From contig JBGPKH010000062.1 of assembly GCA_041485845.1 (NCBI GenBank), forward strand, positions 1 through 22,586: a stretch of DNA of 22,586 nt. The letters are read 5' to 3'. Origin of the DNA: OMOG01 sp041485845. Lineage in GTDB: Bacteria; Acidobacteriota; Terriglobia; Bryobacterales; Bryobacteraceae. The notes under the pieces were generated by a model. That model was not told the DNA's origin. It searched no databases and was given only the letters and a program-made list of their open reading frames with translations. A program made the position numbers and the translations under genes. Of the stretch, positions 16,122-22,586 are shown one piece after another (position 1 is the first letter of the stretch; each line of letters starts with the position of its first letter).

Positions 16122-17387
16122 CTAAGGACATCTCGCCGCCCGCAGCAGTTCCTTATCCACCGTCAGCACCCAACACCCCGGCGCTTCGATCTTCTCCAGC
16201 GATAGCCCATTCCAGAAAAGCTTGGTCCCCTCGGCCCAATGCGGAGGAATGGTTACGCGCATCTCTTTGACGGTGCGGCTGACGATTTGAATCTCCTTAT
16301 CCTGCGGCAGGTACTGCGCCTCCACCCGCGCCGTAATCACCGGGTCCCGCCGCGGCAGCACAATGCGGGTCTCCATGCGGATGCGCTCTTTACCTCGCTG
16401 CACCGCCGCCACCACCGCCTTCTCCTCCACGGCCATCGACATGTTCTCGGCGTACTGGCGCCCATTCTCGATCGGCTTTCCGTCCAGCGCCATGATCCGG
16501 TCCCCCATCTTCAACGGCCCGCCGTACTTCTCCGGGAGAAACGAGACCAGAATTCCGGGACCCGGATCGTCCAGCTTATAACCGAAGCCGCCCAGGTCGA
16601 GCCCCGCACGCGATCCGGCCTTCAACTGAGTCGAGGGGAGCACGTCGTTGCGCTCGTTCACGTCGAACTTGTCCATCTGGATCCAGTAGCAGCGCGCGAA
16701 ACCGGGGGCACTCGTTTCGCAGTCGATCTCCGCCGGAAACTCGTCGCGCCGCCGTTTGGACAGCCACTCGAAGATTGCGGCGTTGTTCGTGGCACTCGCC
16801 GCACGCCACTCCAGATTCAAACCGGCCGCTTTGAGTTGACCGGCCAAACCCTCGTCATTGGCTCCGCCGCTCACCCATAGCACGGGCACGTTCGTAAAAT
16901 TCGCGGTGAAAATGCGATCCGTGTCGATCGCCGGCTGCGGCGATCCGCCTAGCGCCACCGCTGCCGCCCACAGGTCCGGTACCCGCGAGATGGCATAAAA
17001 GACCCCGGCCGCCGCCTCGCCCCGGCCCGCCAGGTAGACGTGCCCCGGGTCGACCCCGCCCTTCTGGATCGCCTCCTGCACGGCCGCGGCCAGCGCCTGC
17101 ACGCGCAGATCGATCGCCGCCGCCGTGCCTGAAGGCGCGATCACGCTCCAGCCCACCCCCTGCGCCCAGGTCTGCCACTGGGCGGCATCCGCGGCATCGA
17201 TCAGGGCGATGGCTGGTGTCTTCGTCGCGGAAACCGCTGGCCGCGGCAGTTCCGCCGGAGTCTGCGCAGCCAGGCGGCCCCATGCCAGCACGCCAAGCAG
17301 CCCCGCCCTGAGCAGCGGCGCCCGTCCGCAGCGACTAATTGTGCCGCAGCCGGGTACGGATTTTCTTGACCAGTCTCTCGATGTCAT
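16122..17387 (-). CDS. Secreted degenerate alpha/beta-hydrolase with PDZ domain
   Basis: A 421-residue exported protein. The ATG at 17387 gives a long basic leader and a hydrophobic stretch ending WGRLAAQ near residue 42; it overlaps the upstream gene by 53 bases. Residues about 55-215 look like an esterase of the alpha/beta-hydrolase fold (VDPGHVYLAG, NVPVLWVSGG). However, the nucleophile elbow GxSxG is replaced by G121-R-G-E-A, so the catalytic Ser is absent. Residues about 262-343 form a PDZ domain (GPGILVSFLPEKYGGPLKMG, DRIMALDGKPI). It probably acts as a binding or scaffold protein in the periplasm rather than as an enzyme. The C-terminal 75 residues are beta-rich and unassigned. Confidence 0.75.
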   Translation of the reverse strand: MTSRDWSRKSVPGCGTISRCGRAPLLRAGLLGVLAWGRLAAQTPAELPRPAVSATKTPAIALIDAADAAQWQTWAQGVGWSVIAPSGTAAAIDLRVQALAAAVQEAIQKGGVDPGHVYLAGRGEAAAGVFYAISRVPDLWAAAVALGGSPQPAIDTDRIFTANFTNVPVLWVSGGANDEGLAGQLKAAGLNLEWRAASATNNAAIFEWLSKRRRDEFPAEIDCETSAPGFARCYWIQMDKFDVNERNDVLPSTQLKAGSRAGLDLGGFGYKLDDPGPGILVSFLPEKYGGPLKMGDRIMALDGKPIENGRQYAENMSMAVEEKAVVAAVQRGKERIRMETRIVLPRRDPVITARVEAQYLPQDKEIQIVSRTVKEMRVTIPPHWAEGTKLFWNGLSLEKIEAPGCWVLTVDKELLRAARCP

Positions 17388-17679
17388 CCGTCTTCTTCAG
17401 GGTGGCCATGGAGACCACGAAGCGGTCGTTCTTTTCCAGATCTTCCTTCAACTGTTCGGAAAGCTCGATCAACTGGGCCGCGTCCTTCAAGTTCTGCGCG
17501 TGCTCGGCCTTGAGGATCTCGTCGCGCTGCAACTTGCCGTTCGGCAGGTGAGCGTCCTCCTGTTCCGCACCGGGCGGCGCGCCCCGCTGCGCATGGATGG
17601 CCCACGGAACCAGCGGGACCATCGCCACAATCGCCGCCATTGACAATACCAGCGCGTAAAGCCGAAGCCACGTTTTCAT
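17335..17679 (-). CDS. Secreted small helical protein
   Basis: Function unknown. From ATG 17679 the product is 114 residues: signal peptide (MKTWLRLYALVLSMAAIVAM to WAIHAQ), a linker, and a charged helical region likely to form a coiled coil (LKDAAQLIELSEQLKEDLEK, then TLKKTDDIERLVKKIRTRL). An ATG six codons earlier (17697) is also possible. Similar short signal-peptide-plus-helix proteins are, to my knowledge, frequent in Acidobacteriota. Its 3' end overlaps the hydrolase-PDZ gene, so the two exported proteins are likely co-produced. Confidence 0.75.
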   Translation of the reverse strand: MKTWLRLYALVLSMAAIVAMVPLVPWAIHAQRGAPPGAEQEDAHLPNGKLQRDEILKAEHAQNLKDAAQLIELSEQLKEDLEKNDRFVVSMATLKKTDDIERLVKKIRTRLRHN

Positions 17680-17825
17680 GGGAAAACCTGATTTCATGAT
17701 AGCCCCGAAGCACTTCTTCCCAAACAGCCGCGCAAAGACTCGAGCGTGCGCGCCGCCCGGCGGCTGGAAGCGCAGGGCTACCGGCCCAACCCCCAACCCC
17801 CGCCTTTCATGTACCATGGCGAGTG

Positions 17826-18857
17826 ATGGATGCGCTCCTCCTGAAGCAGTACCTGAATCTCGAACTGGTGCCCATGCCGGTGCCGGAAATCGGTCCCGAC
17901 GACGTCCTGGTGCGCGTGCGCGCCTGCGGCATCTGCGGCAGCGACGTCCACGGCTTCGACGGCAGCACGGGACGGCGCATCCCGCCCCTGGTGATGGGCC
18001 ACGAGGCCGCCGGCGACGTCGCCCAAACCGGCGCCAACGTCCGCGACCTCGCCATCGGCGACCGCGTCACCTTCGATTCCACGATCTACTGCGGCCAGTG
18101 CTTCTTCTGCGCGCGCGGAGACGTCAACCTGTGCGACAACCGGCAAGTGCTGGGCGTCTCCCCGGGCGAGTATCGCCGGCACGGAGCCTTCGCCGAATAC
18201 GTGGCGGTACCGCGCCGCACCATGTACCGCTTGCCCGACAACCTCACTTACGAACAGGCCGCCCTGATCGAGGCCGTCTCGGTGGCGGTGCATGCCGTGA
18301 ATCTCACGCCGCTGCGCATGGGCTCGAGCGCCGTCGTGGTGGGCAGCGGCATGATTGGCCTGCTGGCGATCCAGGCGCTGCGCGCCGCCGGCTGCGCGCG
18401 TGTAGTGGCCGTCGATCTGGAGGAATCCCGTTTGAAAGTGGCGCGCGCGCTCGGCGCCACCGAGTCCATCAACTCCAAAACAGACGACGCGCCCGCTGCC
18501 ATTTGCGAGCTCACCGCAGGCCGCGGCGCCGATGTGGCGATCGAGTGCGTGGGCGCCACCGAGCCGATCCGCACCGCCATTGCCAGCGTGCGCAAAGGCG
18601 GCGCCGTCACGCTGGTGGGGAACATCGCTCCCGCCATCGACCTGCCCTTGCAGGCCGTCGTCACGCGCCAGATTCGCGTGCAAGGCTCGTGCGCTTCGTG
18701 CGGCGAGTATCCATCCTCAATCGACTTGATGGCGCGGGGCGCGATCCGGGTGGATCCATTGATCAGCGCCGTAGCGCCGCTGTCGGAAGGACCATCCTGG
18801 TTCGGGCGGCTCTATCGTCACGAACCAGACCTGATGAAGGTGATCCTGAGGCCGTAG
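17826..18857 (+). CDS. Zinc-dependent medium-chain alcohol/polyol dehydrogenase
   Basis: A 343-residue cytoplasmic NAD(P)-dependent dehydrogenase of the MDR superfamily, closest in layout to sorbitol, threonine and galactitol-phosphate dehydrogenases. The GroES-like domain has catalytic-zinc ligands C37 (ACGICGSDVHG) and H59-E60 (GHEAAG). It also has a full structural-zinc loop, C89, C92, C95 and C103 (CGQCFFCARGDVNLC). The Rossmann domain shows VVVGSGMIGLLAIQ. Substrate cannot be told. Start is ATG 17826; GTG 17823 directly before it is in frame. The gene stands alone, divergent from the secreted helical protein and convergent with the OsmC gene. Confidence 0.93.
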   Translation: MDALLLKQYLNLELVPMPVPEIGPDDVLVRVRACGICGSDVHGFDGSTGRRIPPLVMGHEAAGDVAQTGANVRDLAIGDRVTFDSTIYCGQCFFCARGDVNLCDNRQVLGVSPGEYRRHGAFAEYVAVPRRTMYRLPDNLTYEQAALIEAVSVAVHAVNLTPLRMGSSAVVVGSGMIGLLAIQALRAAGCARVVAVDLEESRLKVARALGATESINSKTDDAPAAICELTAGRGADVAIECVGATEPIRTAIASVRKGGAVTLVGNIAPAIDLPLQAVVTRQIRVQGSCASCGEYPSSIDLMARGAIRVDPLISAVAPLSEGPSWFGRLYRHEPDLMKVILRP

Positions 18858-18871
18858 AGCGCACCCCGGCA

Positions 18872-19354
18872 TTACACCGCCCCGGTCACCGACGGTTCCA
18901 CTTCCACCGCGAAATTCATGGAACGGGCGATCGCGCACACCTGGTGCGCGCGCTCGTGGATGGCTTCCGCTTCCGCCATACGGCTTAGGTCGGTAATCGC
19001 GATGCGCGGCCGCAGAACCACGCGCGTGAACTCGCCCGACCCGTCCTCGTGTTCCGACATTTCGCCGATGGCATCATCGGTGTATGCAGTGACGACGATT
19101 CCGGCATCGGCACACAGGTGCAGCACCCACAGCATGTGACACGCGGAAACAGCACACACCAGCAATTCTTCCGGATTGTATCGTGTGCCATCGCCGCGGA
19201 ACATCGGATCGGATGAGCCCGTGATCGGCGCCCCCTTCCCCGCCGCGCTCAACTCGTGGCTGCGGCTGTACGCCCTGTAAGCGGAGGTTCCAGTACCGAG
19301 GTTGCCGGTCCACCGGTTGGTGATCTGGTACTTGTGCAAGCGTGCGGTTCCCAT
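18872..19354 (-). CDS. OsmC-family peroxidase
   Basis: A 160-residue protein of the OsmC/Ohr fold, which reduces organic hydroperoxides with a Cys pair. Both redox Cys are present: C72 in VSACHMLWVLHL and C140 in HQVCAIARSMNF. RYNPEELLVCAVSACH is the usual OsmC block. The overall pattern is closer to the OsmC/YhfA-like branch than to Ohr. The ATG at 19354 begins MGTARLHKYQITNRWTGN, a normal family opening. Active enzyme likely, but reductant and substrate are not visible from the context. Confidence 0.92.
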   Translation of the reverse strand: MGTARLHKYQITNRWTGNLGTGTSAYRAYSRSHELSAAGKGAPITGSSDPMFRGDGTRYNPEELLVCAVSACHMLWVLHLCADAGIVVTAYTDDAIGEMSEHEDGSGEFTRVVLRPRIAITDLSRMAEAEAIHERAHQVCAIARSMNFAVEVEPSVTGAV

Positions 19355-19373
19355 GACTCGAGAGTACCCCGAC

Positions 19374-19760
19374 TCACGTGCCCGCCATCCGAACTCGCCG
19401 TTGCGCGCGATCCCGGAGATGCCGCCACGCCATGCTCACCAGTCGGAATACCTCCCTCTCCTCAAGCGGTATGGCGAGCAGATTGTATCCTCCGCAGTTC
19501 AGCACATCCATCCACAAGCGATCGTCGGCGTGAGGCGCGACCACGATGAGCGGAGGCGGCAGAGGAAGCCGCAGCGTGTGATCGAGCAGTTCCCTCCAAC
19601 TGCCATCGGGCAGCACGGCCTCACAGATCAAAACCACAGCCGGTTGCTCGTCGAGCGCGGCCATCGCGGCCGAGAGAGTTGCCGCTTCGCGAAGAGTCCA
19701 GCGGCTATGGCCCAAAATGCGCCGCAGTTGTGCCAGACCCGAGGATGAGGCCGCCGCCAC
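19374..19760 (-). CDS. Receiver-like protein lacking phosphorylation residues
   Basis: A 128-residue stand-alone protein with the response-regulator receiver fold: alternating strands and helices, LPDG after strand 3 (AVVLICEAVLPDG), a conserved DDRLWMDVLNCGGY segment, and AIPLEEREV near strand 5. The usual acidic pair after strand 1 is missing (VAAASSSG). The phosphoacceptor Asp is Glu47, and the Lys before the strand-5 Pro is Ile97. It therefore cannot be phosphorylated in the standard way and probably works by protein contact or locked activity. The start is GTG 19760, the only usual start codon before an upstream in-frame stop. No histidine kinase lies nearby. Confidence 0.7.
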   Translation of the reverse strand: MAAASSSGLAQLRRILGHSRWTLREAATLSAAMAALDEQPAVVLICEAVLPDGSWRELLDHTLRLPLPPPLIVVAPHADDRLWMDVLNCGGYNLLAIPLEEREVFRLVSMAWRHLRDRAQRRVRMAGT

Positions 19761-20023
19761 GACCTGGACGGCCTCGCCGCCCGATGCCGCAGTGTCCGAA
19801 ACCGCCGGCTTCCTTAAGGGTAGGGAGTATCTGGTCCGGACATATCACACCTCCCCACCCGCAGTGTATAGCGGGACCCTGACCCGCGCAAGGGCTTGCG
19901 GACGCTGGTTATTCTTGTGGCCCCGGACGCGGAATGGCGCCGCACCGCACGCCGGAATCTCACATTTCCTGTCGCCGGGACGTAAATTGCCTGATAAGAT
20001 GAATGCTCGAAAGGTGGTGGAGT

Positions 20024-20467
20024 TTGACCGAAACCCTCGCTTCGATTCTGAACGGCAAGGGGAGCGACATCTGGTCCGTCGCTCCCGATGCCACCGTCTA
20101 CGATGCCATCGCCCTAATGGCGGAACATAGCGTGGGAGCCCTGCTGGTGCTGTCCGAAGGCCGCCTCGTGGGAATCGTTTCGGAACGCGATTACGCCCGC
20201 AAAGTCATCCTGCAGGGAAGATCCTCCAAAGATACTCCGGTTCACGAGATCATGACGCGCCACCTGATCACCGTCACGCCGGATCACACCGTGGATCAAT
20301 GCATGAAGATCATGACGCAGCACCACATTCGCCATCTGCCGATACTGGCTTGCGACCTCGTGGTGGGAATCGTGTCCATCGGCGATCTGGTCAACGCCAT
20401 CATCTCCGCGCAGGCGCACACCATCCACCAGTTGCACACATATATCAGCGGCACATACCCATCGTGA
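20024..20467 (+). CDS. CBS-domain pair protein
   Basis: A 147-residue protein made of two CBS domains: the first in ATVYDAIALMAEHSVGALLV to GRLVGIVSERDYARKV, the second in EIMTRHLITVTPDHTVDQCM to VVGIVSIGDLV. A short helix follows. CBS pairs usually bind adenosine nucleotides and report energy state. With no attached enzyme or channel, it may act on a separate partner. TTG 20024 is preferred because an AAGGTGGTGGAG stretch precedes it and it matches the family opening (TETLASILNGKGSDIW). ATG 20003 would add seven residues. The upstream 19761-20023 region shows no other gene. Confidence 0.9.
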   Translation: MTETLASILNGKGSDIWSVAPDATVYDAIALMAEHSVGALLVLSEGRLVGIVSERDYARKVILQGRSSKDTPVHEIMTRHLITVTPDHTVDQCMKIMTQHHIRHLPILACDLVVGIVSIGDLVNAIISAQAHTIHQLHTYISGTYPS

Positions 20468-20599
20468 AGGCCTGTGTAAGTTTCTGTAAACATGAATTCT
20501 CTTAACGTGAATTCCCTTTCATCCCGATAACTATTCCTGTCCGGCGTGCGTTATTCCAGGTGAGGGCGGCAAACGAGGCCCTGGAGAGGGGAGACGAAG

Positions 20600-21001
20600 A
20601 TGAGAAATTCCAAACTGTTTGTATGGCTCGCGCTGTCGGCCGGTATGGCGCTGCCCGGCGCGTCGACTCTTGCGGCGCAGGACTGGCGCGATGTGTTCCG
20701 CGAGCGCCGCGATGTGCGCAGTGACTATCGCGACATGGGGCGCGACATGGGGCGCGACCGCGATAACCTGGACCGGGCGCGCGCCGATATCGCGCGCGAT
20801 CAATGGCAGCTCAATGAAGCCATCCGCTGCGGCCGGTCCGCGGAAGCCGCCCGCATCGCCGCCGACCTGGCTCGCGATCAGCAGGCGCTTCGCGCGCAAA
20901 TGCGCGACACACAGGGCGACCGCTACGACGCTTACTACGACCGCCGCGATCTGCGCCGCGACTATCGCGGTACGCGCGACTATCGCTATGGGTGGAGATA
21001 A
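20600..21001 (+). CDS. Arg/Asp-rich secreted protein
   Basis: Function unknown. A 133-residue exported protein with a clean signal peptide (LFVWLALSAGMALPGASTLA). The mature part is very rich in Arg and Asp and is built from RD-containing short repeats (RDMGRDMGRDRDN, YDRRDLRRDYRGTRDYR), with a helical middle (RARADIARDQWQLNEAIRCG). A single Cys occurs in that helix. The charge pattern suggests a periplasmic helical or nucleic-acid/polyanion-associated protein, but this is inference. The ATG at 20600 follows a GGGGAGACGAAG ribosome-binding region. Tandem repeats begin two bases after the stop. Confidence 0.75.
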   Translation: MRNSKLFVWLALSAGMALPGASTLAAQDWRDVFRERRDVRSDYRDMGRDMGRDRDNLDRARADIARDQWQLNEAIRCGRSAEAARIAADLARDQQALRAQMRDTQGDRYDAYYDRRDLRRDYRGTRDYRYGWR

Positions 21002-21003
21002 GG

Positions 21004-21061
21004 CTCACCCCGGGTGAGGGCTCACCCCGGGTGAGGGCTCACTCCGGGTGAGGGCTCACCC
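21004..21061. repeat. 17-bp tandem repeat, about 3.4 copies
   Basis: CTCACCCCGGGTGAGGG is repeated at 21004, 21021 and 21038 (one change in the third copy), then a seven-base partial copy follows at 21055. Each unit is itself nearly palindromic (CTCACCC/GGGTGAG), so the transcript could form a row of small hairpins. It lies between the Arg/Asp-rich secreted protein and the acyltransferase gene. Confidence 0.85.
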
Positions 21062-21113
21062 CCCGGTTGCATTCCGCGTGCGCAATGACTACTGTGGAAT
21101 GCAGCCGGGGGTG
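21057..21113 (+). promoter_or_regulatory. Long hairpin covering the ribosome-binding site of the acyltransferase gene
   Basis: CACCCCCCGGTTGCATTCC (21057-21075) pairs almost completely with GGAATGCAGCCGGGGGTG (21096-21113), a stem of about 18 bp. The right arm contains GGGGGTG, the only Shine-Dalgarno-like run before the TTG at 21118. Without a T-run it is not a classic terminator. If the TTG start is right, the stem would hide the ribosome-binding site. Confidence 0.55.
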
Positions 21114-21117
21114 AAAC

Positions 21118-22338
21118 TTGCAGGCTGCTCTTGAAACTCCGATCGTCGCGCACCCGACGCCGGTTCCCAAGGCGGTGGCGCGGAATATCGCGGTAGACGC
21201 CTATCGCGGCCTGGTCATGCTGCTCATGATGGCCGAGGTGCTGCAATTGTCGCGCGTCGCCCGCGCCTTTCCCGGAAACTGGTTTTGGCACTTCCTGGCC
21301 TACCACCAGACTCACGTGGATTGGGCCGGCTGCTCGCTGCACGATACCATCCAGCCCGGATTCTCCTTCCTGGTCGGTGTCGCGCTGCCCTATTCGATCG
21401 CCAGCCGCATGGCGAAGGGCGGGACCTTTCCCCGCATGTTCGTTCACGCGCTGTGGCGTTCGTTCCTGCTGATCGCGCTCGGCATCTTCCTGCGGTCCCT
21501 GGCACGTCCCCAGACTTACTTCACGTTTGAAGATACCCTCTCCCAGATCGGGTTGGGATACCCCATCCTGTTTCTGCTCGGCTTTCGTCCCCCGCGCTGG
21601 GTGTGGACGGCGCTCGCCGCCATCCTCATCGGCTACTGGCTGGCGTGGGCTCTGTACCCTGTGGCGGGCGCGGGATTCGACTACCAGGCGGTGGGCGTTC
21701 CGCCCGATTGGCAGCATCACTACTCGGGATTCGCCGCCCACTGGAACAAGAACTACAACCTGGGAAATGCGTTCGACCAGTGGTTCCTCAACCGGTTCCC
21801 GCGCACGGCGCCGTTCGTGGCCAACGGAGGAGGATACCTGACCCTCAGTTTCATTCCCACGCTCGGCACCATGATCCTGGGATTGGTCGCCGGCCGCTGG
21901 CTCCGGGCAGCTTCGCCGGCCATTCCCATGAAGCGCCTGCTCATGGCCGGCGCCATCGGCATTGCCGCCGGCCTCCTGCTGCACTTCACCGGCACCTGCC
22001 CCGTGGTGAAACGGATCTGGACCCCGAGTTGGACGCTCTTCAGCGGCGGTGTCTGTTTCCTGTTCCTCGCCGGATTCTGCTGGCTGATCGAGGTGAAAGG
22101 CTACCGCAAATGGGCCTTCCCGCTGCTCGTGATCGGGATAAACTCGATCGCCGCCTACCTGATGGCGCACTTGTTCGAGCGCTTCCTCATCGATTCGTTC
22201 CGCATTCACCTGGGGCAGCACGCCTTCCAGATCTTCGGAACCGGGCCGGAGCCTTTCGTGCGCGGCCTGGCTGTCTTGCTAGCCTACTGGCTCATGCTCT
22301 ACTGGATGCAACAGCGAAAAATCTTCCTGCGCATTTAG
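21118..22338 (+). CDS. DUF5009-type membrane acyltransferase
   Basis: A 406-residue integral membrane protein of the DUF5009 / heparan-alpha-glucosaminide N-acetyltransferase-like family, with about ten helices. The family opening is AVDAYRGLVMLLMMAEVLQL. The conserved HVDWAGCSLHDTIQPGFSFL block (His and Asp likely at the active site) and VGVALPYS follow. The family is thought to move acetyl groups from acetyl-CoA across the membrane onto sugars or glycan; the acceptor here is unknown. The closing region IGINSIAAYLMAHLF also fits. The TTG start at 21118 is preceded by GGGGGTG; no in-frame ATG occurs before the first helix. Confidence 0.88.
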   Translation: MQAALETPIVAHPTPVPKAVARNIAVDAYRGLVMLLMMAEVLQLSRVARAFPGNWFWHFLAYHQTHVDWAGCSLHDTIQPGFSFLVGVALPYSIASRMAKGGTFPRMFVHALWRSFLLIALGIFLRSLARPQTYFTFEDTLSQIGLGYPILFLLGFRPPRWVWTALAAILIGYWLAWALYPVAGAGFDYQAVGVPPDWQHHYSGFAAHWNKNYNLGNAFDQWFLNRFPRTAPFVANGGGYLTLSFIPTLGTMILGLVAGRWLRAASPAIPMKRLLMAGAIGIAAGLLLHFTGTCPVVKRIWTPSWTLFSGGVCFLFLAGFCWLIEVKGYRKWAFPLLVIGINSIAAYLMAHLFERFLIDSFRIHLGQHAFQIFGTGPEPFVRGLAVLLAYWLMLYWMQQRKIFLRI

Positions 22339-22436
22339 GCGGCGCGTTTCACGGGGAGCTCGATGAGCTTCTGAAAGCGGCAGCGCGCAACGCATCCCTT
22401 GTTCTTGCACGCAAGACAGACACGCTTCTGAGTCAT
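22335..22436 (-). CDS. Possible 33-residue Cys-rich small protein
   Basis: A short frame on the minus strand encodes MTQKRVCLACKNKGC, then VARCRFQKLIELPVKRAA and a TAA stop. Four Cys in a CxxC...CxxxC arrangement with many Lys/Arg suggest a tiny metal-binding or nucleic-acid-binding protein. The stop overlaps the end of the convergent acyltransferase gene by two bases. No clear ribosome-binding site precedes the ATG at 22436, which keeps confidence low. Confidence 0.4.
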   Translation of the reverse strand: MTQKRVCLACKNKGCVARCRFQKLIELPVKRAA

Positions 22437-22462
22437 TTGAAGCCAGATTATCCGACCTTACC

Positions 22463-22586
22463 TTGACCAGCGCGGCCGGCCTGGCGACCGCCTACCGCAT
22501 TGGTGGCCGGTATACGCAGGCGGAAGTTCCGCTCAACAAGACGCTGGAGTCACAGCGCCGAGTTTGGGGGGAGGAGCACCCCGACA
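22463..22586 (+). CDS. Kinesin-light-chain-type TPR protein, start only or fragment
   Basis: The last 130 bases encode a typical TPR_12 unit: LTSAAGLATAYRIGGRYTQA, then EVPLNKTLESQRRVWGEEHP, running off the window. Recognisable similarity begins at about 22454 in the middle of a repeat. No ATG or GTG occurs between the in-frame stop at 22364 and this point; TTG 22463 is the only candidate start. It is either a gene with an unusual start or a 5'-deleted fragment of a longer TPR gene. Confidence 0.5.
   Translation, partial: MTSAAGLATAYRIGGRYTQAEVPLNKTLESQRRVWGEEHPD

Noticed and set aside
21022..22221. 399-codon minus-strand frame opposite the acyltransferase gene
   Set aside because: Antisense shadow; no recognisable motif, while the plus strand encodes clear membrane helices.

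Overview
The window looks like high-GC chromosomal DNA of an Acidobacteriota bacterium, most likely of the Solibacter/Bryobacter type. This is an inference. It rests on the Oar-like TonB-dependent receptor with an N-terminal carboxypeptidase-regulatory domain, the secreted TPR and coiled-coil proteins, the stand-alone degenerate receiver, and the dispersed foldback repeats between genes. Most of the window is ordinary housekeeping and envelope biology. I see no phage, CRISPR array or complete insertion sequence.

Layout. 1-856 (-): 5' part of an Oar-like TonB-dependent receptor, frameshifted near 160-172 and cut by the window edge. 857-1557: non-coding, with a 9-bp tandem repeat and a 246-bp foldback (MITE-like) element. 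1558-6981 (+): proline dehydrogenase, two small membrane proteins translationally coupled by a GTGA overlap, a class A penicillin-binding protein and a secreted TPR protein. 7282-8461 (+): a small toxin-antitoxin cluster with a HicB/HicA pair and then a HigB/HigA pair. The HigB toxin has an in-frame amber codon 15 codons before its natural end. 8660-12051 (-): a three-gene operon of CNNM/CorC-type protein, AI-2E-family permease and HupE/UreJ-like membrane protein. 12223-12790 (-): a decayed transposase. 12856-12931 (+): tRNA-Thr(UGU).

12949-15863 (-): an operon of MFS transporter, D-Ala-D-Ala carboxypeptidase (PBP4 type) and FmdB-type zinc ribbon. 16122-17679 (-): a secreted helical protein followed by a PDZ protein with a degenerate alpha/beta-hydrolase domain. 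17826-18857 (+): zinc-dependent medium-chain dehydrogenase. 18872-19760 (-): OsmC-family protein and a receiver-like protein lacking the phosphorylation residues. 20024-22338 (+): CBS-pair protein, Arg/Asp-rich secreted protein and DUF5009-type membrane acyltransferase. Tandem repeats and a strong hairpin lie in front of the last gene. The window ends with a possible 33-residue Cys-rich protein (-) and the start of a kinesin-light-chain-type TPR reading frame (+).

The two peptidoglycan enzymes (class A PBP and PBP4) are separate transcription units. The observations most worth checking are the amber-interrupted HigB beside an intact HigA, the degenerate hydrolase-PDZ protein, the pseudo-receiver with Glu at the phosphoacceptor position, the foldback element at 1116-1361, and the hairpin that can mask the ribosome-binding site of the acyltransferase gene. 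I do not find convincing evidence for a wholly new multi-gene system.
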